A stretch of 64,000 nt of DNA from Streptomyces sp. WMMC940 (GTDB lineage Bacteria; Actinomycetota; Actinomycetes; Streptomycetales; Streptomycetaceae), in contig NZ_JAPZBC010000001.1 in NCBI RefSeq assembly GCF_027460265.1, forward strand, positions 6,994,001-7,058,000. Direction: 5' to 3'. Under the pieces are notes generated by a model. It saw nothing but the letters and a program-made list of their open reading frames with translations. It was not told the DNA's origin and searched no databases. Shown here piece after piece: positions 42,649-52,241 of the stretch. The stretch's first letter is position 1. Every line of letters starts with the position of its first letter. Both the position numbers and the translations under genes were made by a program.

Positions 42649-45600
42649 ATGGACGACGACGGGGGCGGCATGGACGCCGGAACGTACGAGGTGCTGCGCG
42701 ACCGGCTCGGTGCACGGGCGACGGAGCTCGCCCGGCGCGCCGAGGCGCTCAACTCGTCCCGCATCGCGGAGTTCGGGGCGGACGAGCTCACTCTGACCGG
42801 CACCGAGCGCATCGGTACCGAAGCGCCCTGCGTGGCCCGCGACCTCGTCGCGGTCGGCGGCAGACTCCTCCTCGGCCACAACACGCACGCGGCGTTGACA
42901 CCCCGTACCACGGTCGGCGACGTCTTCTCGCTGTACGACCACGACCTGGCCCCGTTGGAGGCAGGTGCCGCTCCGGGCCTCCTCGACGACGCGGACTTCG
43001 CACGCGAGTTCGCCGCGCTGTGCCGCTACTACCAGGGTGCCCGGCTGCACCGGCTGCGCGTGGTCGACGGCACGCTGCTGGCCGTCTTCCGGACCGGGGA
43101 GAAGACCGAGGACGTCCGGGTCCTGCGCTGGACGCTCACCGCGGACCGGCGGGCCCGGTTCCTGGACGCCCGCGGGGAGCGCGACAACGCCACGCCGCCC
43201 GCCCATGACGTGACCTGGGTGGAGACCACCCGCGACGACCACGTGCCGGGACGGCACCCGCACGTCTCGATCGGCGGTGACGTCTTCGTCACGACGGTCG
43301 GCGGCAGTCTCACCGTCAAGACCGAGAACGACACCGAGTCCGGGGAGGGCATCCACAGCGAACCGGTCGACGAGCCCCTTCAGGCGCTCGCGGACGCGGA
43401 CGTCGCGTGGGCGCGGGTGGGCGCACTGATCCTGCTGCGCGTGCGCCCCTACAAGGAGGAAGCCGACCGCCATCTGGTGTTCAACACGCTCACCAGGTCG
43501 GTGGCCAGGCTCGACGGCGTCGGTCACTCCTGCCGCCGGCTCCCCGACGACCAGGGCATCGTCTTCCCCGGCGGGTACTGCCTGTCCACGGGCGCGGTGA
43601 GGACGTTCGACGTGGCCACGGCGGAGGACATGGCCTTCGAGCGCGCTGTGCGCTCACCGAACGGCGAGGACGTGCTGTACGCGTTCCACTCCCGTGCGGA
43701 GGGCGGGAGCCTGCTCCTCCCCTACAACCTGATCCGCAAGGAGGTCGCCAACCCCCTGGCCTGCCGGGGGTACGCCCTTCTTGACGACGGAACGCTCGTC
43801 GTCCTGCGCACACCCGACGCGGACGAGCCCTCCCGAGCGCACCTCGTCCAGGTCTGGCGGAGCCCGTACGTCTCCGACTCCCTCGCCGCCGCCCCGGCCG
43901 GATCCGGGCCGCTCGCCAGGATCGGCAACGCCGACCTCGTCCGCGGCCTGTCCGACTGCCTGGCCATCGCGCGTCAGGCCACCGAGGCCTCGGCCACGGC
44001 CGAGATGTACCACGCCCTCGCCGCCTCCTGCACCCGGGCCGCCGACACCCACCACTGGCTGGGCGCCACCGAGACCGGGGATCTGCGGACCCCGCTCGAC
44101 GAGATCCGGGTCACCGCCGAGCAGGTGCTGGACGAGTTCAGGAACGTGCAGGAGCTGCGGCGTCACGCGGCCGACGCGCTCGCCGAGTCCGCGGCGCGCA
44201 TCGCCGGCCTGGTCCGGCGCGTCCGCGGCGAGGCCCCGGCGCGTGCCGAGGAATGGATCGCGCGCATCACCGAACTGCGCCGGGCCCACGGGCACCTGCT
44301 GACACTGAAGGAGATGCGGTACGCGGAAACCGAGCGCATCGAGGCGCTCTCCCAGGACCTCGAGGCCGAGGTCGCCGCAGCCGCCCGGCGGACCGTCACC
44401 TTCCTCCGGCGTGAGGACTCCTTCGACGGCTACCGCGCGGAGATCGAGAAGCTCGGCGCCGACGCCGAGGCCATCACCACGGCCGCCGAGGCAGGGCCCG
44501 TCGCCGCGCAGCTGGACGAGCGGGCCCTGGGACTGCGATCCCTCACGGAGGTGGTGGCGGGTCTCGAGGTGGGTGACGCCACCGTGCGCACCTCCATCCT
44601 GGAGCGGATCACCGAAGTCCTCGGCAGTGTCAACCGCGCCCGCGCCGGTCTGGCCGGTCGCTGTCGGGAGCTGCGCGATCGCGAGGGCCGGGCCGAGTTC
44701 ACCGCCGAGTTCGCCCTGCTCGGACAGTCGGTCACCGGCGCGCTGGCCGCCGCCGACTCCCCGGAGGGCTGCGACGAGCAGCTTTCCCGGCTGCTGCTCC
44801 ACGTGGAGAACCTGGAGTCGCGCTTCGCCGACCACGACGACCTGCTCGATGACATCGCCGCCAAACGGACCGAGGTCCACGAGGCGTTCTCCGCACGCAG
44901 GCAGACGATCCAGGACGCCCGCGCCCGGCGGTCGGAACGGCTCGCGGAGTCGGCGGCACGAGTCCTGGAGACGATCTCGCGCAGGGTCGTGTCCCTCGAC
45001 GGTCCGGACGCCGTCAACGCCTACTTCGCCTCCGACCCCCTGGCGGCCAAGGTGCGCCGCACCGCCGAGGAACTGCGTGAGCTCGGTGACCCCGTGCGCG
45101 CGGAGGAACTGGAAGGCCGGCTGAAGGCCGCGCGGCAGGAGGCGGGCCGGGCGCTGCGCGACCGCGCCGAGCTGTTCGCGGACGACGGCGCGACCGTCAG
45201 ACTGGGCCGTCACCGCTTCACTGTCGGCAGGCAGACCCCCGAACTCACCCTCGTCCCGCACGGGGAGGGCATGGCCCTCGCCCTGACCGGCACCGACTAC
45301 CGCTCGCCCGTCACGGCCCCGGACTTCCAGGACACCCGCCCGTACTGGGGCCAGATCCTCCCGTCCGAGAACGACGAGGTCTACCGGGCGGAGCACCTCG
45401 CCGCGAGGCTGCTGGACGAGCACGGCGCGGGCGCGCTCGCCGGAACCGACCTGGCCGCACTCACCCGCCGGGCGGCCGAAGCCGCCTACGACGAGGGCTA
45501 CGAGCGCGGCATCCACGACCACGACGCGGCCGCGATCCTGGCGGTCGTGCTGAAGCTGCACGAAGGAGCCGGTCTGCTGCGTCACCCGGCCGCCGACCGT

Positions 45601-47556
45601 GCCGCGGCCCAGACGTTCTGGACGTACGGCACGACACCGTCGGCACGTGAGGCCTGGCTCCGTCAGGCGGAGTCGCTCGTACGGGCGCGGGAGGTCTTCG
45701 GCACGGCCCCGGCGCTGGACGCGCTGCGGGGTGAACTGGCGGACGCGATGGCCGCCTTCGCCGCGGGAACACCGGGCCTGGGAGCGCACTGCGGGACGCG
45801 GGCCGCCGCGTACCTGGTCGAGGAACTCGCCACCGGGGAGTCCTTCGTCACCGGCGCGTCGGCTCGCGCCCTCCTCGAGAGGTTCCGCCACGCGGTCGGC
45901 TCGTCGCCGTACGACGAGGACGTGCGCACCCGTCTCGCAGCCGGGGACCCGGCCGCCGCGCACCGACTCGTCGAGGGCTGGCTCGTCTCGTACGCCGGTG
46001 CCCGCGGTGCGGACGTCGACCCGGGCGACCTCGCCGAAGCCGCGGCGATCGAACTCTGCCCCGCCCTCCCGCGACACGACGTCGACGCCCCGCTGACCGG
46101 CCAGGTCACGGGACTGCTCGGCACGCACGCGCGGATCACCCGGCGCGGGCTCCCGGTCCGCCTGGACGAGTTCCTCGCCCGCACCGCGGACTTCGCCGAC
46201 CGTGTGGTGCCCGGGTTCCGCGACTACCAGGAACGGCGTACCGCCCTCGTGGCCGCGGAGCGCACCCGGCTGCGTCTGGACGACCACCGGCCCCGGGTCA
46301 TGTCCGCCTTCGTGCGCAACCGGCTGGTCGACGACGTCTACCTGCCCCTCCTGGGGGACAACCTCGCCAAGCAGCTCGGCGCGGCCGGAGACGACAGGCG
46401 GACCGACAACAACGGACTCCTGCTCCTCGTCTCACCGCCCGGCTACGGCAAGACGACGCTCATCGAGTACGTCGCCGACCGCCTGGGCCTGCTCCTGGTC
46501 AAGGTCGACGGTCCCGCCCTGGGTGCCACGACGACATCCCTCGATCCGGCCGATGCGCCGAACGCCACCGCCCGGCGCGAGGTGGAGAAGATCGAGTTCG
46601 CCCTGTCCGCGGGCAACAACGTCCTGCTGTACCTCGACGACATCCAGCACACCTCGGCCGAGCTGCTGCAGAAGTTCATCCCGCTGTGCGACGCCACCCG
46701 CACACTGAACGGCCATGACCTGCGCGGCAAACGATTCGCCGTCTGTATGGCCGGCAACCCCTACACCGAGTCCGGACAGCGCTTCCGGATCCCCGACATG
46801 CTCGCCAACCGGGCGGACGTCTGGAACCTCGGGGACGTGCTGACCGGCAAGGAGGAGTCCTTCGCGCTCAGCTTCGTCGAGAACGCGCTGACCTCCAACG
46901 CCGTCCTCGCCCCGCTCGCCGCCCGTGGCCGAGCGGACCTGGAACTACTGGTACGGCTGGCCGGTGACGACCCCACAGCCCGGGGCAGCCGGCCGGCCCA
47001 CCCCTACCCGCCGGCCGAACTCGACCGGATCCTCGCCGTTCTGCGGCATCTGCTGACCGCCCGGGAGACCGTTCTCGCGGTGAACGCGGCGTACATCGCG
47101 TCGGCCGCCCAGACCGATGGGACCCGTACCGCGCCGCCGTTCCGGCTCCAGGGCTCCTACCGCAACATGAACAAGATCGCCCAGCGCATCGTGCCCCTCA
47201 TGAACGACGCCGAGCTCGCCTCGGTCGTCGACGACCACTACGCCGGCGAGGCCCAGACCCTGACGACCGCCGCGGAGGCCAATCTGCTGAGGCTCGCAGA
47301 GCTGCGCGGCACCCTCGACCAGGAGCGGAAGGACCGATGGGCGGAGATCACTTCCGGCTATGCGCGGCGCCAGGCACTGGGGGGACCGGAGGCGGACCCG
47401 CTCGTCCGCGCCGTCGAAGCCCTCGGCCTGCTCGCCGACCGGCTCGCCGCGGTGGAGTCGGCGATCGTCCGGGCGGCCGGCCCGCACCCCGCGCCCGGGA
47501 CGTCACGTGCCCGCCACGCGGCGAGGAACGTCGCGCACGAGACCGGACGGGCCTGA
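42649..47556 (+). CDS. Giant AAA+ ATPase with DUF3686-type N-terminal region
   Basis: A 1635-residue protein. The N-terminal about 430 residues are beta-rich and repetitive (VGGRLLLGHNTHAAL, WARVGALILLRVRPYK, LLPYNLIRKEV), matching my memory of DUF3686, annotated as DNA repair ATPase without proof. About 480-860 is helical/coiled coil. The AAA+ core lies near 1250-1450: Walker A SPPGYGKTT near 1262-1270, Walker B VLLYLDDIQHT near 1325-1335, sensor CMAGNPYTESG and the finger region RFRIPDMLANRADVW. ATG 42649 has GAGGGAGGG upstream; a GTG three codons earlier is possible. Only 93 bases separate it from flotillin. Walker motifs are intact; substrate unknown. Confidence 0.85.
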   Translation: MDDDGGGMDAGTYEVLRDRLGARATELARRAEALNSSRIAEFGADELTLTGTERIGTEAPCVARDLVAVGGRLLLGHNTHAALTPRTTVGDVFSLYDHDLAPLEAGAAPGLLDDADFAREFAALCRYYQGARLHRLRVVDGTLLAVFRTGEKTEDVRVLRWTLTADRRARFLDARGERDNATPPAHDVTWVETTRDDHVPGRHPHVSIGGDVFVTTVGGSLTVKTENDTESGEGIHSEPVDEPLQALADADVAWARVGALILLRVRPYKEEADRHLVFNTLTRSVARLDGVGHSCRRLPDDQGIVFPGGYCLSTGAVRTFDVATAEDMAFERAVRSPNGEDVLYAFHSRAEGGSLLLPYNLIRKEVANPLACRGYALLDDGTLVVLRTPDADEPSRAHLVQVWRSPYVSDSLAAAPAGSGPLARIGNADLVRGLSDCLAIARQATEASATAEMYHALAASCTRAADTHHWLGATETGDLRTPLDEIRVTAEQVLDEFRNVQELRRHAADALAESAARIAGLVRRVRGEAPARAEEWIARITELRRAHGHLLTLKEMRYAETERIEALSQDLEAEVAAAARRTVTFLRREDSFDGYRAEIEKLGADAEAITTAAEAGPVAAQLDERALGLRSLTEVVAGLEVGDATVRTSILERITEVLGSVNRARAGLAGRCRELRDREGRAEFTAEFALLGQSVTGALAAADSPEGCDEQLSRLLLHVENLESRFADHDDLLDDIAAKRTEVHEAFSARRQTIQDARARRSERLAESAARVLETISRRVVSLDGPDAVNAYFASDPLAAKVRRTAEELRELGDPVRAEELEGRLKAARQEAGRALRDRAELFADDGATVRLGRHRFTVGRQTPELTLVPHGEGMALALTGTDYRSPVTAPDFQDTRPYWGQILPSENDEVYRAEHLAARLLDEHGAGALAGTDLAALTRRAAEAAYDEGYERGIHDHDAAAILAVVLKLHEGAGLLRHPAADRAAAQTFWTYGTTPSAREAWLRQAESLVRAREVFGTAPALDALRGELADAMAAFAAGTPGLGAHCGTRAAAYLVEELATGESFVTGASARALLERFRHAVGSSPYDEDVRTRLAAGDPAAAHRLVEGWLVSYAGARGADVDPGDLAEAAAIELCPALPRHDVDAPLTGQVTGLLGTHARITRRGLPVRLDEFLARTADFADRVVPGFRDYQERRTALVAAERTRLRLDDHRPRVMSAFVRNRLVDDVYLPLLGDNLAKQLGAAGDDRRTDNNGLLLLVSPPGYGKTTLIEYVADRLGLLLVKVDGPALGATTTSLDPADAPNATARREVEKIEFALSAGNNVLLYLDDIQHTSAELLQKFIPLCDATRTLNGHDLRGKRFAVCMAGNPYTESGQRFRIPDMLANRADVWNLGDVLTGKEESFALSFVENALTSNAVLAPLAARGRADLELLVRLAGDDPTARGSRPAHPYPPAELDRILAVLRHLLTARETVLAVNAAYIASAAQTDGTRTAPPFRLQGSYRNMNKIAQRIVPLMNDAELASVVDDHYAGEAQTLTTAAEANLLRLAELRGTLDQERKDRWAEITSGYARRQALGGPEADPLVRAVEALGLLADRLAAVESAIVRAAGPHPAPGTSRARHAARNVAHETGRA

Positions 47557-47595
47557 GCGTGCGCGTGGCGTCGCTCGGCACCCCGGCTGCGGGTC

Positions 47596-48183
47596 CTACG
47601 GGCGAAGCGCCAGGAAGGCCTCGTCGACGAGCGTGGGCAGATGGGCTTCACCGTCCCCTTCCACCCAGACGGCCAGGGCGGTGGTGAGCGCCGCGAGGGC
47701 GGCCGAGGCGAGGGCCCGGAGCGGGAGGTCGGGCTGCTGCCCGGAGCGGGCCGCGAGAGCGGCGGTGAGCATCCGTTCCGTGGCGTGCTGGTTCTCCCAG
47801 AGGCGGGCGCGCAGGGCCGGAGTCCTCAGGACGAGACGGGTGCGCACGAACAGGGTGTCCCGGTCGGTGGCGTAGACGGTGGCGAGCCCTTCGGCGAGGG
47901 CGTGGCGAAGAGCGTCGAGCGGGTGCTCCCGGGCAGGCCGCAGCTCGATGAGCCGGACGACGAGCGGGTCGTGGTCGTCGGATTCGACGACCGACTCCTT
48001 GGTGGGGAAGTGACGGAAGAACGTCATGCTCGAGACACCGGCGGCGCGGGCGATCTGGTCGACCGTGGTGTTCTCGTAACCCTGGCTCAGGAACAGGCGC
48101 AGCGCCTCCTGCTGAAGGGTGCTGCGGGTCCGTGCCTTCTTGCGCGCGCGCAGACCCGTGGGCGGTGTCGCCGGGCGGTTCAT
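47596..48183 (-). CDS. TetR-family repressor
   Basis: A 195-residue regulator. The N-terminal helix-turn-helix is TTVDQIARAAGVSSMTFFRH preceded by RSTLQQEALRLFLSQGYENT. The ligand domain is the helical rest. Its ATG overlaps the stop of the monooxygenase gene by four bases, so the enzyme and its repressor form one operon. The likely operator is the dyad at 49731-49759. Product-responsive derepression by the enzyme's substrate is the usual logic of such pairs. Confidence 0.9.
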   Translation of the reverse strand: MNRPATPPTGLRARKKARTRSTLQQEALRLFLSQGYENTTVDQIARAAGVSSMTFFRHFPTKESVVESDDHDPLVVRLIELRPAREHPLDALRHALAEGLATVYATDRDTLFVRTRLVLRTPALRARLWENQHATERMLTAALAARSGQQPDLPLRALASAALAALTTALAVWVEGDGEAHLPTLVDEAFLALRP

Positions 48184-49715
48184 GTGTCCTGCTCTTCCGG
48201 GGTGCGGTGAGTCGTGGTACCGAGCCTGGAGCCGAGCCAGGTGTCGAGTGCGGCCGTGGAGCTGCCGCGCCAGGCCAGGTGGCCGTCGGGCCTCACCAGC
48301 ATGGTGTGACGGCGCCGTGCTGGTGAGGGCACCGCGGCGGTGAGCGGGACCACCGTCCCGACGTGCCGCCCGGCCACCGACGCGTACGCCTCGGCGTCAC
48401 CGTGCACCGGGACCAGCAGGGCCCAGCGGGCTCCGAGTTCGGCGTGGAGCCGGGTGGAGGAGCCGTCGGGGCGTGTGCAGGGAACATCGGGCACCCTGTC
48501 GCCGGCCCGAGGAGCGCCGAGCGCCCGGCGCTCCGTGAGCCTGGTCCCCAGGGGACCGCTCCGGTAGTGGATCCTCAGTTGCGACGACTGCTCCCAGATG
48601 AGCCTCTGCACCAGCGGGCGGTTCATCAGCGGGACGAAGAGGCGGTCGCGCGCGGCGCGGGCGAGCGGGGTGTCGCCGACCACCAGGCGGGTGAGGGAAC
48701 TCGTGGATGCCAGCACCTCCCGGGCGAGGGGCCTTCGCTCGGCCTCGTAGGTGTCCAGCAGCGAGGCGGGCGCCGTGCCCTCGGCGACCAGAGCCAGTTT
48801 CCAGGCGAGGTTCTCCGCGTCCCCGAGCCCGGTGTTCATCCCCTGGCCCCCGAAAGGGCTGTGAATGTGGGCGGCGTCCCCGGCGAGCAGGATCCGGTCG
48901 CGCCGGTAGGTGGAGGCGAGGCGGCGATGGATGCGGAACCGCGAGGACCAGAGCACCGTGCCGACGACCGACGGGTCCAGGCCGGCGTGATGCCTGAGCA
49001 GCCGGGTCAGTTCACCGACGACGTCCTCGTCACCCGGGCTGGTGTCGTCCCGGCGCGCCGGGGCCATGAGACGCCATACGCGGTCGCCGGGCAGGGGGAA
49101 GGCGCCGAGCATGCTGTCCGCCCGGAGCCACACGGACACCGTGTCGGGCGGTACGGGCAGATCGGCCTGGACGTCGGCCAGCAGGAAGTTCTCGATCACG
49201 GAGACGCCGGGGAATCCGATCTCCGCGGCCTTGCGCACGCGGCTGTGGGCGCCGTCGCAGCCGACCAGCCATGACGACCGGATCCGTTCGCCCGGGAACG
49301 ACAGTGTCACCCCGGAGGCGTCCTGGGCGACGGAGAGCAGTTCCCTCCCCCACTCGACCTCGATCCCCGACGCGCTCAGCCGGTGCCGCAGGGCCGCTTC
49401 GACCTCCGTCTGGGACATCAGCAGACCGGGCCTGGTGACCAGCTTCGTGGGCCGGCCCACCCGCAGGTCGGCCATGGGCCTGCCGTCGACGTGGGTGACC
49501 ACCCGGGCGATGCGTACGGACCGCTCCGGCAGGTCTGCCAGAGCGCCGAGCCGGTCCAGCACCTCGGCTCCGCGCGGCTGGAGCCCGAGTGCCCGCGAGG
49601 TGGTCGCCGGCCCGTCGCGCTTCTCCACGATCCGGACCGGGACACCGGCGCCCGCGAGCCCGCAGGCCAGGGCCAGACCGGTCGGCCCGGCCCCGGCGAT
49701 CACCACACCGGACAT
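48180..49715 (-). CDS. FAD-dependent aromatic monooxygenase (PHBH/Rif-Tet type)
   Basis: A 511-residue class A flavoprotein hydroxylase. GAGPTGLALACGLAGAG near the N-terminus is the FAD-binding motif; SWLVGCDGAHSRVR is the DG motif; RILLAGDAAHIHSPFGGQGM is the second FAD site. The C-terminal domain (about 380-510) is thioredoxin-like. Members include rifampicin and tetracycline monooxygenases and polyketide hydroxylases; the substrate is not decided. ATG 49715 is chosen over a TTG four codons upstream. The operator lies 16-44 bases before the start. Confidence 0.9.
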   Translation of the reverse strand: MSGVVIAGAGPTGLALACGLAGAGVPVRIVEKRDGPATTSRALGLQPRGAEVLDRLGALADLPERSVRIARVVTHVDGRPMADLRVGRPTKLVTRPGLLMSQTEVEAALRHRLSASGIEVEWGRELLSVAQDASGVTLSFPGERIRSSWLVGCDGAHSRVRKAAEIGFPGVSVIENFLLADVQADLPVPPDTVSVWLRADSMLGAFPLPGDRVWRLMAPARRDDTSPGDEDVVGELTRLLRHHAGLDPSVVGTVLWSSRFRIHRRLASTYRRDRILLAGDAAHIHSPFGGQGMNTGLGDAENLAWKLALVAEGTAPASLLDTYEAERRPLAREVLASTSSLTRLVVGDTPLARAARDRLFVPLMNRPLVQRLIWEQSSQLRIHYRSGPLGTRLTERRALGAPRAGDRVPDVPCTRPDGSSTRLHAELGARWALLVPVHGDAEAYASVAGRHVGTVVPLTAAVPSPARRRHTMLVRPDGHLAWRGSSTAALDTWLGSRLGTTTHRTPEEQDT

Positions 49716-49730
49716 GCCCGCCACCAAGCG

Positions 49731-49759
49731 TTAGTCGCTATCAATGGTTAGAGACTAAC
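49731..49759 (-). promoter_or_regulatory. TetR operator candidate
   Basis: Contains the 13-bp palindrome GTTAG-AGA-CTAAC (49747-49759) and a distal TTAGTC (49731-49736) that pairs with GACTAA (49753-49758). AT-rich, immediately upstream of the monooxygenase start. Expected position for an autoregulatory TetR site. Confidence 0.65.
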
Positions 49760-49852
49760 GTGAACGAGGGGCGGAGTCACCCGCCGGGAGCGTCCTGAAT
49801 TTCGCCGGGGCGGACTCCCGCGGTCGGGCGGTGGCGGTCGGGCGGCTGGGCG

Positions 49853-50746
49853 TCAGCCTTCGGCTCCCCGCGTTCGCAGGCGGGTTCTGCCGTGGTCCGC
49901 CGCGTACGCCCGGAAGACGTCACGGGTCGTGCCGCCGCTGTGCAGGAAGCGCTCGTCGAGGACCGCCGCAAGATCTCCCAGCGCGGTGGTGAGCAGGGCC
50001 GCCGCGAGACGTACCTCAGCGTTCCGGGCGCCGTGCGCACGCTCCGCGAGATCGGCGGCGTACGGGATGCTCGCGGCCAGGGAGGTCCGGTCGTGGCCCT
50101 CGTGGAAGTAGTACGACTCCGCGTACTGCAGCAGATCCACGGAAATGCCCGCCACGTGTGCCGCGAGGCCGTCCAGGATCGCCGCTCCCAGGTCGGAGTC
50201 CAGCTGGGCCGCCGACGGGTCGTTGCGCTGCAGTTGGGACAGCCGCAGGGCCAGGGCCCGTCGGCGGGTCAGCGCGGGATAGATCTCCAGGATCCAGGAG
50301 ACCGTGGCGGTGAGGAGAGCGAAGCCGACGAGGCCTTCGAGCGGGGCGACGATCCGAAGCCACGGCTCCGTGGGCGCGATGTCGCCGAGGCCCAGGGTCG
50401 ACACGGTGACCAGCGAGATGTAGAGCGAGTCGACCGGCCCGCCGTGCTGCGTGGGTTCGAGGCCGGCGGCGAAGGAGAAGGCGTCCGGCACATGGGGCCA
50501 GTAGATCAGGGCCCAGCCGACGATGACCGTGCCCGCCCACATGGACACCACGGCCACCATGGCGAGAGGTCCCGCGAGGCCCGCCGCCTGCCTCCGCAGG
50601 GGGAGGCGCTGGGACAGTCCCCACAGGGCCGCCATGATGTGCCGGCTCAGACCGCCGTGACGCGTCGGGTGCCAGAGGGTGTGGAACACATCCCGTAGGG
50701 CCAGCATGACCAGCCCCGCTCCGAGCAGTGAGACCAGCCAGTCCAT
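49853..50746 (-). CDS. Two-helix potassium-channel-like protein
   Basis: A 297-residue membrane protein with one N-terminal helix (LVSLLGAGLVMLALRDV), then a typical two-helix ion-channel module (about 70-165) with the pore motif SLVTVSTLGLGDIAPTEPW. The filter reads TLGLGD where classical potassium channels have TVGYGD. The cytosolic C-terminus (about 175-297) is helical and has no RCK domain. GGGGAG precedes the ATG. The altered filter makes ion selectivity uncertain. Confidence 0.82.
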   Translation of the reverse strand: MDWLVSLLGAGLVMLALRDVFHTLWHPTRHGGLSRHIMAALWGLSQRLPLRRQAAGLAGPLAMVAVVSMWAGTVIVGWALIYWPHVPDAFSFAAGLEPTQHGGPVDSLYISLVTVSTLGLGDIAPTEPWLRIVAPLEGLVGFALLTATVSWILEIYPALTRRRALALRLSQLQRNDPSAAQLDSDLGAAILDGLAAHVAGISVDLLQYAESYYFHEGHDRTSLAASIPYAADLAERAHGARNAEVRLAAALLTTALGDLAAVLDERFLHSGGTTRDVFRAYAADHGRTRLRTRGAEG

Positions 50747-51063
50747 ACGCGTCTCCCCGGGCCGGTGTGCACGGCGTCCAGCATGCCCGGTGGCCCGCAG
50801 CGACGTGCACAGGCCGCGCCGCCCGGGGCACGTGCTCCGCCCGGCGGCCCGGTCGGGGCCCGGGGCATTGTGCCGCCGGTGGTGTTCGCCGCCGGGCGCG
50901 CCCCTTCGCGTGGGCGGCGGACGGCGTCGCGCCGGTGAGGACGCAGCCCGGGAAAGCCGGTGGAGCGGGCCCGACCCGCTTCGCCGATGCCGTCCGCACG
51001 GCGCTGGTCGCCAGGACGAGCTCCGGTCCGATGCGTTCCGGGGACTCACCGAGGGATCCGGAC
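50747..51063. other. Gap, nothing recognised
   Basis: About 317 bases of GC-rich DNA between the channel and the cyclic-nucleotide-binding gene; no motif or frame worth naming. Confidence 0.3.
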
Positions 51064-51525
51064 TCACCGGGGGAACTGCACCATTCCGCTCCCGTGGGGC
51101 GCGTAGGTGTCGAGGAGGCGGACCCGCGTTGCCTGCAGCCGGCGGGCGACCACTTCCAGCACGTGGCGGGTCACGGCGAAGCCGAACGCGGGATCCACGT
51201 CGCACAGGCCGCGCACGGCCCGGGCGTCGAACTCGTGGGCCCGTACGAGGCTGAAGGCCTCGGCCCCCAGCCGCCACTCGTAGGGGCGCACCAGCCAGGA
51301 CCATCCGAGCAGATCGCCGTGGCCCAGTGTCTCGACCGCGGCGGCGCGCCGGCCGTGTACCTGCATGTCGAGGGTGACCGCACCGGTGCGGATGATCCAG
51401 AACCGGTCGGCCGGGTCGCCCTCGTCGAAGATCCGCGTTCCCGCCGGGAACGAGACCTCGTGCGAGCACGCCATCAGGCGCTCGCGGCCCTCCGGCGTCA
51501 GTCCGCGGAGAAAGGCATTGTTCAT
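51064..51525 (-). CDS. Cyclic-nucleotide-binding domain protein
   Basis: A 153-residue stand-alone Crp-type nucleotide-binding domain (FPAGTRIFDEGDPADRFWII, GHGDLLGWSWLVRPYEW, RHVLEVVARRLQATRVRLLD). There is no helix-turn-helix. The GDLLGWSWL core replaces the GExxGExxL typical of cAMP-binding domains, so the ligand may not be cAMP. It is the intact version of the broken gene at 16946-17341. GGGAGGACACC precedes the ATG. Confidence 0.85.
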   Translation of the reverse strand: MNNAFLRGLTPEGRERLMACSHEVSFPAGTRIFDEGDPADRFWIIRTGAVTLDMQVHGRRAAAVETLGHGDLLGWSWLVRPYEWRLGAEAFSLVRAHEFDARAVRGLCDVDPAFGFAVTRHVLEVVARRLQATRVRLLDTYAPHGSGMVQFPR

Positions 51526-51980
51526 CGGTGTCCTCCCGAGTCCCGGTTCCGGCGGATCGCTTCGTGCGGGCGCGACCGCGTCCACACCCCAGACTCCGTC
51601 AGCGGCAGGCCGCGCACCTGGGCCGAGAGGCCCAACTCCGTGCCCCATGTGGCCTCCTCGTGCGACGCCGGTGGGCGCCGCGGCGGCGGCAGGGGGACCT
51701 TCGGAGCCCGACCGGTCCCTCGTCAGCCCTGTGGCAGCCGTGCCCGAGCGCGCAACGTGGGGGTGTGAGGCACCCGCCGTCCGTCCGTCGTCGACGAGTT
51801 GCGGCGGTGGGCCGCGCGCCGTCGCACGCGGCGGCCCGTCCCGGGCTCCCGACCGGAGCGGATATCCGCGGCCGGAGAGGGCAGGAACCTCTCATAATGA
51901 GCAGATAGGGCAAAAGTCGCATAATGGCCATTCAGTGCTGCAGCCGGACGTGATGTGCGGCGTACCGCAGAGGAGGCCTC
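51526..51980. other. Gap with AT-rich promoter before DUF6296-type gene
   Basis: The final 100 bases hold an unusually AT-rich segment: CTCATAATGAG (odd palindrome, 51891-51901), GATAGGGCAAAAGTCGCATA and TGGCCATTCAGTGCTGC. It is a strong promoter candidate for the gene at 51981. The rest is featureless. Confidence 0.45.
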
Positions 51981-52226
51981 ATGGGTCGCGACGAAGATCT
52001 CGAACTGGTATTCGCGGGAGGAGTCGCTTCGGCGAGCGACGGCGAAGACGCCGTGGTGGTGCACCGCACCGACCGCAAGGGGCCGGGCGGGCACCCGATC
52101 TACGCCGACGACACCGGCATCGTGCAGGCGGAGATCAGTGACCGCTGCGAGGTGCGGATGATCGCCAGCGGTGGGCACCAGCAGCCCGCGTCCGGGGTCG
52201 AGGCCAGGCCCGTGGTCCAGCCCTGA
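51981..52226 (+). CDS. DUF6296-type small protein
   Basis: An 81-residue acidic protein (LELVFAGGV, VVVHRTDRKGPGGHPIYADD, GIVQAEISDRCEVRMIASGG). The GGHPxYxDxTGIV motif matches a Streptomyces family I remember as DUF6296. AGGAGG lies 4 bases before the ATG. Function unknown. A strong terminator follows. Confidence 0.75.
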   Translation: MGRDEDLELVFAGGVASASDGEDAVVVHRTDRKGPGGHPIYADDTGIVQAEISDRCEVRMIASGGHQQPASGVEARPVVQP

Positions 52227-52241
52227 CGCCGACCCCGTACG

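Noticed and set aside
43654..46287. Minus-strand open frame of 877 codons
   Set aside because: Antisense shadow of the giant AAA+ gene; no conserved motifs.
48291..48328. Inverted repeat CCTCACCAGCA / TGCTGGTGAGG as a terminator or attachment site
   Set aside because: Lies inside the monooxygenase coding region, away from its end; probably chance or coding-related.
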